The notes: generated by a model not told the origin, from the letters alone. A stretch of DNA of 64,000 bases from Eopsaltria australis (GCA_034509425.1 JAVTVJ010000292.1:884312-948311), one strand, 5' to 3'. Shown: positions 48,801 to 63,011, numbered from the stretch's first letter. Made by a program: numbers and translations.

Positions 48801-51694
48801 GTGGCCCTGGTTCTCTCGTGGCACCAGGACAGTGTCCCTTGGCATCCCCAGCTGTCCCTGCCTTCCCCAAGGACACTCTGCTCCCTCCACCACAATGGCC
48901 CTGCCAGCACAGGCATCAAAGAGAGAAGCCTTTGTGAGTCATGGGCAGAGCTTTCCAACAGTTGCTACAGGAGCATTTCAGAACTTCACAGAGAGGTAAC
49001 GATTACTCTCCCTGGTTTTTAATAGCTGCAAATCTTTCCACTGCCTGCAGTGAGCTTAATGCAGCACCAGCAAGGTGAGTGCTGCCGAGGGGAGCTGTGT
49101 CAGTGCAGCATTAAGGCACACTTAAATCTTAGGGAATTCAGTAGGAATGCTGCATCCATTACCTCGCACCAAAATACCTTTCAGAGTGCTTAGAGCACCA
49201 TGAGTAATACCTGTCACTGGTTCTTACGTCCTCTCAGTGGGGGGAAAGCATGAGCCGGTCAGCTGGAGGCAGCTCCACCTCACAGATTCGGTGTCAAATG
49301 TCAGGATGTTGTGCACCTCGCACTGAAGCAGGAGCCCAGATTTGTCAAGGTCCTTGGCTCCTTTCCAGAGGGTAGCGGTGATGAATGCATTGCTCATGAG
49401 TGATTTGTCTGACCAGACCTGGGTGCCTGCAGTCAGATCTAAGTCATTGACTCATCTCTCTCCACAATCAATGCAGGCACAGCTCCACTGCTACTGAGAA
49501 TACAGGGACTGGGGAGACTCAGGGAGGCTGCACTTAATATTTTCCTTCAATAAATAAGTCTTCAGATTGTTTTTATTATCAAATGCACAAGTTTGCAGGT
49601 GCTTCTCTGCGACTTTTAATTATGAACACCCTGAGCTGGTTTTATGCAGCCTTGGGGTGGGTGTTCAGAATGCAATGGGAGTGTGTTTGACATCTCTGTA
49701 ATGGTTTTTTTCTGGGAATGGATGTGCCATTCACAAGGAAATCCTATTCAATAACCTTCTTGTGTCAGCACAGTCAGAATTAATCACGTCCTCCATTACA
49801 CAGGGGAGAAGTTTCCATATCCCACAGGAATATGCTGCAGCCTGCATAGAAATCCTCTCCCTGAGTTACTGATTGCTTTGACAAGTAGGGTCAAAGTGTG
49901 TCCCACAATTACCCTGGGTTCTGAGCAGCTGCAGTGCTGCTGAGTTGAGGTGTGTATATATATTTATGTATGAACAGTTCTGTACTTCAGCAGCAATGAA
50001 GTGCCTCACAGTCCTTGTTTTCTGGATCTGACTGCACATCTGGAGCACACAGCAGTTCCACAAAGAGCCCAAACCCAAACACACCAGCACTCTGCTGACT
50101 TCCTCACCTTGCTACTGCTGCAGAGAAGTATTACAGAAGAAAACTCCTCCAGTCAGCTCCAACTGCTGCATAATACACTGGTCTGACAGCCTTCCCAACA
50201 GAAAACTAACTGGAAATCATTTTAAACTCAATGAATGCGTGTTTTTAGAGGCAGAGTATGGACTCCTGAGATTCTGACAGTGTCTCAAAGCAAGGAAAGG
50301 CTGTTGCAAATTGACTGAGTGGAACTGAAGTACGCCCTTGTCCAGTTTAATAAAAACTAGCACCTAAACTGCAAACATTCGTACAAGTGACACACGAGCC
50401 CAACATCTGTAGGTGCTTCTGCTTTCCTGGGAATGCACACGGATTCCATTTGGCAAAGCTTCACCAGTGGCTTCTTGTAGAAGTAGAATCTGGAGCAGAA
50501 ATTGCACTCCCCTGTTCTCAAAGCACAACAAGAACGAACAGGAAATCAGATTTCCAAGCAAATCTGTTGTCAAAGTTGATCTGGGAGAAAGGAACCAAAA
50601 TTCCCTGGATCCAACATTTAACACTGGTAAGAAAGCAAAGAGAAACATCTACCTGCACCCACAGATAAAGTAATTCAAATTAACTTCCTGAGGATCCATA
50701 GATAGGAAAGCTCTGTCAGTTCCTTGTGGGAATGAAACAAAGATTGGCAAAGTGATAAAGAAGGATTTATCTGTCGACACAATGGAGTGGGATTCAATAC
50801 AGCAATATTCAAAGTCAAACATATAGAAAGAAAATATGGAAATATCTGAAGATTAGCAGATTGCACCATAACAGTGGCTCTGAAAAGAAGTGCCTGTGTG
50901 AGCTCTTGGGGCTTCTGTGACCATGGACTATAAGTAGCTCAGGAGTGAGGCAGAAGTGTGAAGATCTGGGAAAAAATGTCTTAATTAAGGAAAAAAAAAA
51001 AAGAAACTTGGTAAAATGTTAGCCAAAACCTCATCCCTTCCATGTACAGCTCAGGTTTCAGCAGTGTACTCCAGGCCACAGGCACCTGAACTCGGCCCAC
51101 TCAGATCAAGGGTCTCCTTCATCGTTCTCCCCTCTCTCTGAGCTCAAGAACTGACTTGTCCAGACTGCTCAGCTGTGGCTGCTGAAAGCCAGGCCTGTAC
51201 CAGTTAAACCGGTGTGCTTGTGTTCCCGCTTGGAAAAAGCAACCTGGCTCTTGCCAGGCCCCTGTTCCCAGTGCTGCTAACAATCAGTGGCTTGCGTGGC
51301 TCCAGACATACTCCTGCCTCGTGTGCCACGCTTTTGGCTAACAATATGTCAATTCAAGTTACAACTGCTCCGAGGAAAGAGCCTAAAAATAGAGGCCTTC
51401 CAGGTGGCTCAACAGACGGATCATTTGCTATACATGGCAGAACAAGTTAGCCTTTTCAGACTGTGCTTTTAGAGTAAAAATACCCCAGTACATTATGGCA
51501 GGAGTCAGTGCCAGCCTCACACAAGAGTACCTCACTCAGGTGCCTGGCTGCAAGCAAACACTGGAGCCCTCCTCCTTCCTGCCAGCTCCTCCAGGATCCT
51601 CCAGTGGGTTTGCCACCTGGGTCCTGGAGAGAGGGAGGTGTTGCTTTGTTGAGATGGACGTAACAACACGCATGTATAGTAATCCAAAGACAGA
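39811..51694. other. Intergenic DNA, about 12 kb, no gene recognised
   Basis: Nothing coding is supported. A frame of 206 codons at 45,940-46,560 begins at TTG, not ATG, and shows no family features. About 47,640-48,420 and 49,380-49,680 are AT-rich and repeat-poor. Minor simple repeats: GTT units near 46,803-46,818 and a poly-A run near 50,990-51,002. Confidence 0.5.
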
Positions 51695-51814
51695 CAAAGC
51701 TTTTTATTATTCTCTGCTACTACTATTATACCTTTTCACAATTACTGTGGCTAAGAAGCCACAGTAATTGTGAAAAGGTATAATAGTAGTAGCAGAGAAT
51801 AATAAAAAGCTTTG
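51695..51814. repeat. Perfect inverted repeat, 58-bp arms, 4-base loop
   Basis: Arms are 51,695-51,752 and 51,757-51,814, separated by AAGA. I checked the pairing base by base (positions sum to 103,509) and found no mismatch; the next outer pair (51,694/51,815) fails. Either strand's RNA would fold into a 58-bp hairpin. Each strand carries AATAAA in the stem (plus 51,801-51,806; minus 51,703-51,708). It is not a known transposon end that I recognise, and perfect pairing is unlike a typical microRNA precursor. An arm copied by template switching is the simplest origin. Confidence 0.97.
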
Positions 51815-54800
51815 GCTACTTAGCAAACAATGACATGGCTGTCTAAAAAACAATGACCATTCAAACAGCAATACAATTAGTTGTATTTACTTCTAATATG
51901 CAAGTTCCTTCTTGTACACTCTTGAACATCTTCTCCTTGTGTTCAGAGCATCTTTTATTGACTATCTTCGTGTCACTGTGGTTTTCACTGTGACTGCGGT
52001 TTTCTCACGGGTAAATTCTGACTGTCTTTAAGGCAAACTCTGCGAGACTTTTAGACCAGCTGTCGTTCTCATCAGGGGAGGTGTTGCTCTGCCATGACCT
52101 GTACCTCCCCTCAGCTCACTGCTGTGAGGCTGTCACGTTTTCTACCACCTGCTTTCCCTTCCAAGGGTGCTAGGTACACATAGGCTTGGCTAGGCAATAG
52201 CAATGTCCACCACACACACCCCCAGATATTCCTCACTACATGGACAACGATTCCACCACCAGCAGGAAGAACCATTCCTACCCAAGCCTAATTCAAAGCA
52301 GCTTTGAGACACTGCAGATTTTTCCTTGAATTCCAGTTAGACTGATGTCTTTCTGCTTCAAGCCCAGCAGCTGCCACTTGCATGAAACCCTGCAGAACAG
52401 TTCTGCCTGGCCACAGCAAGGCCTGACAGAGAAACTGCTGCATCTATCCTACTCTGCAGGCCACGAGCCAGGACTTCCCTGGATTCATGACTTCGTTCAA
52501 GAACAGCATCTTCAAATCAGGTTGCACATTCCCAACGAAGTTGTTAATCCTCAGGAACCTGCATCCTGAACTGTACTCTTGCTTAGTGCAGTCCTTTTCT
52601 CCTGAAGCTCTGAACTCTGAGCAACAGCAGCACTGTAGTACAGAGAGAAGATTCCAACTAAACTGCTCCTCTGAGAGCATCCACAAAATCTCTCAATACA
52701 ATTGTAAAAATAAATTGTGCCCTGTCACTGTGCAAAAGGAAGGAGAAAAATGAATATTGGACAGCCACGGACCCAATCAGACATAGCTCCTGTCTGTCTC
52801 CCAGCCAAATTTATAATTACTTTTGCTATTTTATCAAGTTTCAAGCAATGCACTTCAATGGAGGGAAGTAGCAAGAATAGTTCTGAAGTTAACATGGGTG
52901 TAATGGAATTTGTAAACTCTTATATAAGAAAAGTCATCAGCTGGAACCTGAGCACCCTGACTTGTTCCCTTAAACCAGCAAAAACTTGCCAGTGTCTGCT
53001 GGATCTTCACAGCTTCAGGGAGTGGTTTGAAGTGCTTAGACAGAGGAGCATTTTGTCTTCCTCTAACTCCTTTTTGGACATTTCTTTCTGGAATGTTCTT
53101 CTCACCCTTGCAATAATATATCCATACACTCCAATAATAGTATCATGACCACTCGGGCACATGACCCAGAATAAATTTTAAAGCTACAACATTTGCTGGG
53201 GTCTTCAGTTCATTAACAGATTGTTGCAAAGTTGTATTTCTCACCCTCAGACTCACACACTGGAGTCTGGGAAATGCCATGCGCACCCTATGAGTGTCTA
53301 AGGTTCTGCCATCCTAGAACCAAAGAAGGGATGAAGTGGCTCATGAACTAATGCTGATACAAAAATTGTCCATCAGTGCATGTCAAACGCAAAATGGCCT
53401 AAGGGGAACAAGGGAGCTGCCTCCTGGTGCCAATTCCAGAGGAACTTTGGGAAGGCTGAGGCTTTACATCATCTCATTGCCACATCACAGCTCATAGTTA
53501 TCCTGCAGTGCCCATGGAATGAAAGAACACACGGCTCTGCTCAGGGATTCCCAGTTGCAGAGGTCATGGCAATAGGATGAACCCTTAACTCTCACCTGTC
53601 AATTCTCGATTGTTATTTTTTTCAGAGACTGTGGTCTGGAGAAAATATTATTCATTTCCATATTCATGAGCATATGATACAACACCTGTGACATGCAAAC
53701 ATTGCTTTATATGTGTTTCAATGGGAGAAAGTTCACATCATCTGTTGCATGCTTTTCCCCCATGCATTGTCTCCGACCCTATGATCCTGAAGGTCATTTT
53801 CACAAATTTACAACCACCTTAAGACAAAATTCTGAGTTCAAAATGTGTGACAGAGTGACCCTGCTGGTTATCTCCTGGCATATTGCAGGTAGCTGAGGAT
53901 TCACCCAGTTTTATCTGCTTGTATTCTGCCGACAGGGAATAATTTGGAAATCCTTCTTCACGGAAATAATAACTAAGTTCAGAACGAAGTATTTGAAAAT
54001 TGAGTGGCACTTCATGGTATACATTAAATACTGATGAGTGGTGCTTGAGCTTTAGCGATTTGGCAAATCTAGAAAAGGTCACTGAGCAATTAAGTAACCC
54101 TCAGAAGTTGTTTCAGGACATGTGTTCTTGCTTCTGGAAGGCTCATTATGAAAGCAGGTAGGAGACAGAGGATAAAGGTGTGCACGCTGCTGGAATGGAT
54201 AATGGCTGTGCTGTGTGCAAAATTCACTTCCCCAGCTGCTGCATATGATATGCTGAGAGTTTCTTTTAGTTTGAGTTCTCTGGATATTTTTAAAGAATGA
54301 ATAAAGGGATTTTATTCATAAGTTTTAAAAGGATGAATAAAATGCCTTGGTTTTTTTTCCTGAAACACTAGTATTAATAAAGATGGTGCCTGGGTTTTGT
54401 GCCTGATTTGACTTCCTGCATATTATATATGGCTAATACATCATGTATTTCTCTATGGTTTCCATCACTTGAAGAAGCAACTAGAAAAATGCTTTTTTGA
54501 GTAAGAAAAGTAGATGAAAAGACATAGAGGTGCAGACTAAAGATTGGTTTAGAGTCCAGCCTCCAACATCAGCCAGTAGGCACATTCCTGATGCACTCCC
54601 AGGGTCTCCTGAGTCCTGTTTCCTCTAAGAGGGAGACCACCACACCTACGTGGTGTGCCAGGCTGTGTTCTTCCAGCCCCGTTTTTACCTCCCCATTTCT
54701 TATTTCTATTCACCCCAAAGCTGCACTAAGACTTCCTTGTCAGTCAAGCTTGCCCTCCATAGCTCCAGGAAGTGCCTGGGAAACATCTCTCAGAATCCAC

Positions 54801-57800
54801 CACCACCCTGGATACCTTGAGGGGGCAGTGGCCACTGTTGGGAGTGTTTTGCAGGAAAATCCCGTGAAAACACTTCTCTGCTGTCCTCTCAAACCTTCAG
54901 CAACCTTTGGCCCCAGGGCTCTCTGGTTCCATGGCCCATCACAGCTTTCTTCCCTTGCATTGCTCCCATTACTTTTCAGATCCCTGTAAACATTTGGCAT
55001 CCACAACACTCAATGGCAAAGAGATTGTTTGTTTCTGTACAGTCAGGTGTGTGCTCTGTATTTTTATGCATTTTTCTTCAAAGTAATAAAACCTTTTAAA
55101 ATATGAAAGACCTTTTTGTTTTACAAGAAATTCTCAGATTAATGCATCCTACTTTAAGAAACTTCAAGAAACCTTGCACAACTTACATGTACTGGAGAAC
55201 AGGTACAGATTGCTTTGAATGGAATGAAAAGCCCAGACAGATTTAAAAGCTCATAGTTTCTTAATAAGAACAGAGCTTAACTTCACTTGCAAATGTGAGT
55301 CTGCTGTGCACTGTCCAATAATACCTTTAAAACTCTCCAACTGCCTCTGTTACTATCTTAAGTCCTAGGCCTCTGTGGAGTAATGGCTTTTGTTCCCCTA
55401 GTGAGATGTCTACAAAAGAAGACAGCGCTCATCCTGATAAAAGCAGGGTCACCTCACTCAGCACCTTCCCCGTGGCACGGAAGTGTCCTTGAGACACTCT
55501 GGACTTACATGGCAGAAGCGCAAATCCTGGAGACAACTTCCAGGCTGCTTCCCAGACAAGCAGGCAATTCCAGCATTCCAGCCAACTGCTTTCTGCTTTG
55601 AAGGGAATTTAATGCAGGAGCCTGGATGATATCTTACTTCTACAGGGAGCATGAAGAAATCCCTGGTGAAGGACACGTGGGAGTCACACCAAAATTGTCT
55701 TCTGGGGAAAGAAATGCCAGCATGGTAGAAAGTTTAGGGGATGTGCAGATTCTCTGCAGCAGTGGCTGTCAATCCCAGAGTCACACCACACAGTACAGGA
55801 GACAGACTCTGAGGCACTGGGAATGGCAGCAAAATAAATATAAAACCATTTCCCTCCAGTCCTTTATCGTCAAACTAAAATATTCTCTGTCAGACTCTTA
55901 AAGCACTAACAATTATTTGACATTAGCACTGCTGGAACTGAGACATTTTTACATCTACCTTTACAATTATTGTAGTGAAGCCATGAAAATGCTTTTTTTT
56001 GGAAGGGGCTGTGTTTTGAAAGCATTGTCTTGCAGCACGTGAGGAGAAAAAACAGCTTGAGAATGATCTCCAACCTTCCACTGTGACCCCACACCTCATT
56101 TCTGTTCAGATAGCAGAAATGCCTCTCAGAACTTGTATTTCTCTTGATTTCTCTTGATTAATGTGCAAGCTTATGTCAACTGGCATCTGAGTTTTCCACT
56201 GACATCAGGCTGTTGTTAAACGTTAGCAAATTCTCTACCTCTGGAAAGCTGAGATAGGAAAACAAAATCTCTTCCATCACAAATGACATTCCAGCTATCA
56301 CACTTGATATTTTGCTGAGAATAACAACTAAGATTGGATTTATTTGCATCCCTGTCTATCCAGGTTTTGTGTAACAACAACAACAAATAAGACTGAGCGA
56401 GGCTCTCACTCTTCCTTCTATCAAACAATATCAGAAGAAATCAGCTGAAACTGGCAAAATTAGGCTGTGAACTGCTGGATGATCAGAATCATACCCAGGT
56501 TCTGCACAGAATGACAACAGACATCTCTCAGGTTTTCATGCAGAAAATAAATTAGACTCAACTGAGCAACTGCCTTCTGTACTAAAATTAACAAAGACAT
56601 GGAATACAGAGAAGATACTCTGTGTTTATGAAATGGTGGGATTATCTGGACTCTGTAAAGCTACAGGAAAACAAAGCCAGCTCCTGTCCAAGAGGTATAA
56701 AAGCAGGCTCAGAGATGAAAATGGGGCATAAAACTGTATCCTGAAGACATGTCCGAAGTTTAATCAGACTTGCCTGTTTGGCAAATGTCCCCTGTGAGAA
56801 GTCAGGGACAATGAAGGAGACTGGGAGGATGGGATACTCCTATTTGCACTCATCACAAATTCACAGATTAATTTTGTAAGATGTACAGGAAGAGAGCAGC
56901 CCAAAACAGAGAGATACCCTGTGCCTGGTGCTGACTGAGAGAAGACAATGTCATGACATATCCCCTTCTGTTGGGTGTCTGTGAGTCAAACACTGCAGCC
57001 ACCAGAGAGACTCCATCAGATTGCTGACAGGAAAAAATGATCAATCTCTCTCATTTTAATTAACAAGAACAGCCCAGTGTACATTACAGCACAGCATCGT
57101 TTCTACACCGCACCATATGCGACCCAATAGCAAAGCAGGAGCCTTGGAGTGATGGAGAAAAATCAGGCCTTTATTTGTGTTTTAGGCTATGAAAGCAAAC
57201 AAGGGAAATCCATGCTCTGGATCGATACTGTTCTCCTGCACATCCCCACTGTGTCATCTGTGGTGAGACAGGAACGTCTCCAGGATCTAACGTTACAGGA
57301 TTTGGGGATCTCCACTGAACTGAGATCCCATTCCCTGCCTCAGAGGCTCCTGGCAGACAATACAACTTCCACACAAGTTACTGGGATCCTGCTGCAGGAG
57401 ATTAAGCCCCTGTTTCGTGTGTGGTAAATACGAGTAACTACATTAACCTTAAGCTGAAGGAGAACATTTTGTTATATAAGCACATCCCTGCTCCTGTAAT
57501 GCTATTCATATTAATACAAAACACAGGGGAGATTAAGCAAGTAAATTAAATTTATTAGCATTCTACTGCTTGCTTCCTAACCAGTGTGGGATTCAGGGGA
57601 CTAAAGGCTCCTTCTCATGTGGCACAGATTCCAGGTTAGGTGTCAGAGGGACAGCTGAACGTGGCAAGGTGGCTTCAGTGTCACACTTTTATTGGAAGTG
57701 CTCAGGTGCATGTCAAAATCTCACATCACTAACATTAGGCTTTTTTTTTTTTCTCAATTTTAAAAGGCTGTATATTAGGAACAGGAGCTGAAATACAATA

Positions 57801-59183
57801 TTCTATTTTGTTTTATTCTATTCAGGCACGAAGAAGCACAGATGTATTACACTAGTTAGACATATTTAGAGTCCTCTCTCTCTTCACCTGCTCCACTAAA
57901 CCCTTGGTTGCACACATGATAATCCAGTAGTCTAGAAAGAGAATTCAGAATTAGGGTGGTGAGGAGGGAATAACCTTCTTTGAGAATGCACAGAAGTTCA
58001 AGACATGTTCTTCCTCTTTATGCACACATAACTCTCCCTGACATCAGCTTTGGGACTGAGGCTTAAAGAAAAAATCAAAGATGTATTTTCTCCTACAAGC
58101 TCACTGCAAGAACTGCTAAAATCAGTAAAATGCAACCTGAAGGGAAAGAAAAAAATCGATTTTTCTTTACAAAAGAAACAAACTTTGACAGAGTTGTCCA
58201 AGTCAGAATTCCCATTACTGCTGTGTTTATATAGCAGTATGTAAAGGTTTACTTTAGGAAATGTTCAGAGTTAATCAGTACAAGAGTTAAAAGCATAGAC
58301 AATTCCAGCTCCTGTCCATATCCAAGACTGTCAGGAATTCAGTTTACAACAACCCCTCTAAGTTCAGACTCTCCTCCTGCTAGGGTCACTCTTTACCCAG
58401 TGGTTAAATGCAAACCAGAGTTGTTTGGGATGGGAAGTCTTGGCAATGGCTTGGACTATTTCTTCTACAATCCTCATCAAATAAGGGGCACACAACAAAT
58501 TGCTTATCTCTGATCTGCAATTCTCCCCTCCACCCAGCTGTAAATTTGAATTAATTAATAAACGCCCTTATGTTTTCAAGGTTATGGAAAATGAAAAGCA
58601 CTCAGCAAAATGGATGCACTGACAGTGAAGGGTGTTTGTAGGTGGGGTTTTTATGTAAATGAAAAATCTGTGAGGCAGCAGCTCCTTCATCTGTGCCCCA
58701 AGTGCTAAAGTTAGATAACTTAAAAGGAAATAAAGGAAATGCAAATAAATTATGTTTTGAACAAATGCGACCTTCCCTGGAAAAAGTGCAAGGCTTTATG
58801 CAGCAGAGTCTCAAATCACACGACGAGGTCAAAGACCCCATGAAGTCAGGGCTTCACGCTGGCTTTGGAGAGACACAGGACAACTCTGCTTTCTGTTCCC
58901 AGCACCTGCTCACCAAAGGGCTGGCACAGGCTCTTCACTGCCTGCCACAGCCCTCAGGAGATAAGGCTTTTGTGGCACCTCCATCCACCAAGCTGTCCCC
59001 AGCTTCTGGCTCCATTTGAAACTCTCCAGCACATCCCATGGCAGTGATAACCACAACACACAGACCCACATGGCTGCTCTGTCTGTCCCACAACTAAATG
59101 TGCAGATAACAGACACTGCTTCCACAGCTGCCCTCTACAGCTCCAGCACCTTCACAAATTATTCAATTTTGGGAGTAAGATCA
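51815..59183. other. Intergenic DNA, about 7.4 kb
   Basis: No gene is recognised. The first 500 bases after the hairpin, read on the minus strand, have a vague LTR look, with AATAAA at 51,953-51,958 (as TTTATT on plus), but no paired LTR, primer site or retroviral frame is seen. A poly-T run lies at about 57,740-57,753. Confidence 0.45.
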
Positions 59184-59230
59184 AACCATTTGGGAATGGT
59201 TTGGGTTGGAAGGGATCTTAAAGATCATTT
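59184..59230 (-). mobile_element. CR1 3'-terminal scrap
   Basis: The text GGAATGGTTTGGGTTGGAAG followed by GGATCTTAAAGATCAT is the reverse complement of the CR1 3' terminus. Only about 45 bases remain, opposite in orientation to the longer copy 260 bases to the right. Confidence 0.75.
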
Positions 59231-59494
59231 ACTGAAGGTGTCATTGAGGAATGTGATATTTGACAAGTTAGGAATGCCACCCGTCAGATAAACAGGAACA
59301 ATATATGAACTTAGGGATCAATCTTTGGAGACACACTCAAGCTGAGTAACTTCTGAAAATAGAAAGGATAATTGAAGACACTCAGCTGGGAGGACACTTT
59401 AAATCTCATAGTGGTTGAAGAGTGGATTCTCAAACCAATCTTAGTCTTGATATGGCCACTGGAAAGACAGTCTGTGAAGTGTAAGTGCAAACTA

Positions 59495-59987
59495 GCCAGG
59501 CTCCTCAGCACATCAAAGACAGGAGCTGCTGGAGCCAGTCCAGAGGAGGCCACGGAGATGCTCCAAGGATGGAGCCCCTCTGCTCTGGAGCCAGGCTGGG
59601 AGAGCTGGGGATGCTCACCTGGAGCAGAGAAGGCTCCAGGGACACCTCAGAGCCCCTGCCAGTGCCTAGAGGAGGGTTATAAAAAAGAGAGGGACTTTTA
59701 GTATGGGCAGGCAGTGACAGGACAAGGGGCAATGGTTTTGAACAGCCAGAGGCAGGGTTAGATGGGATACTGGGAAGGAATTGTTCCCTGTGAGGCTGGT
59801 GAGGCCCTGGCACAGGGTGCCCAGAGAAGCTGTGGCTGCCCCTGGATCCCTGGCAGTGTCCAAGGGCATGTTGGACACTGGGGCTTGGAGCACCCTAGGA
59901 TACGGGAGGATGTCCCCACCCATGGCAGGGGGTGGCACTGGATGGGCTTCAAGGACCCTTCTGACCCAAACCATTCCAGGATTCTGT
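59495..59987 (+). mobile_element. CR1 LINE, 5'-truncated copy, about 490 bp
   Basis: It begins in the end of ORF2 (CCAGTCCAGAGGAGGCCACG, the DNA behind the VQRR motif) and continues through GAGAGGGACTTTT, GGACAAGGGGCAATGG, GAGGCCCTGGCACAGGGTGC, the GCTGTGGCTGCCCCTGG block and ACCCAAACCATTCC to the 3' end. It is heavily mutated and non-functional. Confidence 0.93.
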
Positions 59988-62900
59988 GGGACTCTGGTGC
60001 CAAACACAATCATCAGACTTTACTTCTACCTTACACTGATACTTGCAGCACATGACGTCAGAAACACATTGATTTGGTCTCAGTTTTTCATTTGATAATG
60101 TAAAGCTAATTTCAAAGGAGTAGATTTTGACAAGGCAAAAAGTGGAACAGGATAAAAGTGATGAGTAAAGTTCAGTGCCTGCAGCTCCCACAGGTGGGTG
60201 TGTGAACACCTGACACTGCTCAGGACAGCAGAGGCCAGAACAACACTGAGGTCTGGCTTCAGATTTCTGTGTAAGAAGGCTCAGAGTTCATCTGCCCTCA
60301 GGCTGACTCGTGTTGAGAGAGGTGGATGAGGTATTCTGGGGAGAGGAGGGCACAGAACTCCTGTGCAGCAATCCAAGAGGCTGAATTTCAGCAGCACTGA
60401 GAGATCTGGGCAGGGAGGCTGCTGACTGCAGATCACATTCCAAGGAAAGCAGGAACAACCATGGAAAACGTTAATTAATGGAATGAACCTGAGGAAATAC
60501 CACAACTACTAACAAAGCAACTAAAGCACAAGACAACACTATTTATTACAGAAATCAAAGCAATAAATCAAATATTCTGAATAGAACATTTTCACTAACC
60601 TTTGATTTATGCCACTGTGAGGAATCCCATTCGTGCCTTGAACACAGCTGGGTAGAAGCAGATGGGAAGAGCTCAGTACCACAGGGAAACCTCCAGAATT
60701 GCTAAAAAGCACCTTTTGTTGCTTATTTTATCCATTTCATGCATCTGGCACCCTCGATGTTGGTAGTACATTATTTGTCCAATTTGTGTGAGTTCCTCCA
60801 GCCCAGCCCCAGCACTTGTGGCAAACCTGTGCTCACACTTGACAATAAAGTCACGGTGATGTGATTTTATTGTTGCTGTTATCACCACCATTATTATTAA
60901 AAATCAATAACGCAGACTGTTCAGCAAAATAGCCAGTACCACAATCGACTGTTGTACCTCTAACAATTCTCAGCACATTATCAAATCCATATGGTGTAAG
61001 AAGGGATCTCTGTCCCTGCACTGAGAGCTCTTCTTTTTGCAATTTCTCTAATTTATTAACAGGAGCAGAGACTTCTGCAGTGAGAAAATTAACTTGTGCC
61101 ACTGCAGTCTGTGAAGTCTCAGGCAAACCTCAAGTACACAACAGTGATAAACCCTTGGCATCTAGATGGGATTTGCCATCTCATCTCTGATGAAACACAT
61201 TTTAACCTGTCAGTCTCCTGACAGCTTTTACTTGTCTCTTTCTTTTATATTTTATTCTGTAATTTTTAAAAATTGGCAGCTTCTGTAGCCTCTTAAAAAA
61301 AAAAAAAAATCAAATCAAAACACATTTTAACCATTTTCCTATATGCCTACTCTCTGAATCCAGAGCTAATCATGCAGTTCCCCAAGGAAATTAGAATCAG
61401 CAAAAGCTTGTGTATTGGTCTCAACAAAATGCTCATTTGACTTTATATGTATCTAAAATCACATATTCACGTCCAAAAAAATAGAACCAAACTAGCAGAG
61501 GCTAATAAAGCAAAAATCTGGGAGGAGATTAACATATCTGATGCTCTTGGTTTCCATCTGCCTCTCTCAAACCCACACTTTGAAATTTTAGTTTTAGTAA
61601 AGTATTAAGCTTTTGTTTTCTTCCTGCAGAAGCAAGAAATTACTCTTGGAGAATAGACACTGGAAACTGTTTTCCACAGAAAATAAATGCTGCAAGCAGT
61701 TTCCACCTGAAACAGGGGAAAATATTTTACCTGTATGTACTCATAATATCTTTCTCTGACAAAAACGTTCAGTTTCTTCTACAGATTCCAAGAAAGCCCC
61801 AAGTCTACTGGCAAATTCTGAATGTTTGACAAGCACAATTTGAGGAAGCCTCGTGGGGAAGCAGTGATTAGAGAAGGCAACTGGCAGCTGGGAAGCCCAC
61901 GCTGCATTCCCAGTTTCATTACTGATGTCTCTGGATGACCTTGTCAAGTCATTTAATGCCTTTCTGCCTGCCTTTCCCTATCTGCAAAACGTTTAGATAA
62001 ACATCTCCCTTTTGGAAACACTGGAAAATTGTTTATTTTGGAAATGGTTCCTCAGATGCTAAACTGGCTCACGGGTGCAACATCGGATGAAAAACACAAG
62101 GGCCACAGGACATAAATGTCAATCTAATATTTTCTAATTAAACCATCTAGATTAAACCATGCAGATTAAACCATCACAGTTTAATAGGTTAACCTCGTCC
62201 CTGAAGGCTTCATTTCAGATGAGACGTTAGTTATTTTAACTATATTTATATCAGCCAACACAGCATCACCAATGCAAAGCACACAGGTACAGAAAAGAAG
62301 GGAAAAAATGGCATAAACTTATTTTTTTCTGCTTAATTTGACTATTTAGCCAAGTTTCACCTTGGACAGGTGTATGCTGCTGGCAGTGGGCAATGCACAG
62401 AACTGGGATTTAAGGTACTGGGATGGTTTAACTCATGGTCATGGGCATCCACATGGGCAATCCACATCCATCATTTCAGGCAGTCCCGAACAGTACCTGG
62501 ATCCTCTGTCCTCCCTCAGTGACCTCGACCAGCTCATGCATGTTTTAATTGTTAACAGACCAAGGCATGTACTATAAATGCAATAGCTAAGTGCAGTCAT
62601 GTCACCATCGCTCCTTGTCCAGGCAAAGTGTAGCATTACATCATTGTACAAGCATCTAACAGCTGAAATGGGGAGAGGAGTGCAATTTTGACTTATTAAT
62701 CCAGCTGTTTGATGGCTAAAACCATCAAACACATTGAAAACACCTTTTTTCGACAGACCCCAGTTCAGTTACCACAAAAACCCCTGTTGCAACTCTAGGA
62801 AGCGAACGCCACCAAGAAATGGAAAGGTAATTGAAAGTGTAAGGATAGCATTTTTACAGGGACTTGCCGCATTCCACCTGGGGAAAGATGCACGCTGACA

Positions 62901-62989
62901 TCTCGGCCGGGTTCCACGGGCACATCACAGGGCGCAGCGACAGACAGAGACTGTAACATCTTCATCATCCTCCTTGCTAAACAGCTCCG
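59988..62989. other. Intergenic DNA upstream of REC114
   Basis: No exon is recognised. A poly-A run is at about 61,293-61,307. The word ATTAAACCAT occurs three times at 14-base spacing (62,137, 62,151, 62,165). CpG density rises after about 62,860. Confidence 0.5.
62137..62174. repeat. 14-bp short tandem repeat, 3 copies
   Basis: ATTAAACCAT starts at 62,137, 62,151 and 62,165, preceded by CTAG or GCAG in the second and third copies. Confidence 0.85.
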
Positions 62990-63011
62990 ACCGCTCTCCC
63001 TCACACGCCAC

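Noticed and set aside
51695..51814. The hairpin as a microRNA gene
   Set aside because: Stem is perfectly paired with a 4-base loop and AT-rich, unlike typical precursors with bulges and a larger loop; no known family recognised.
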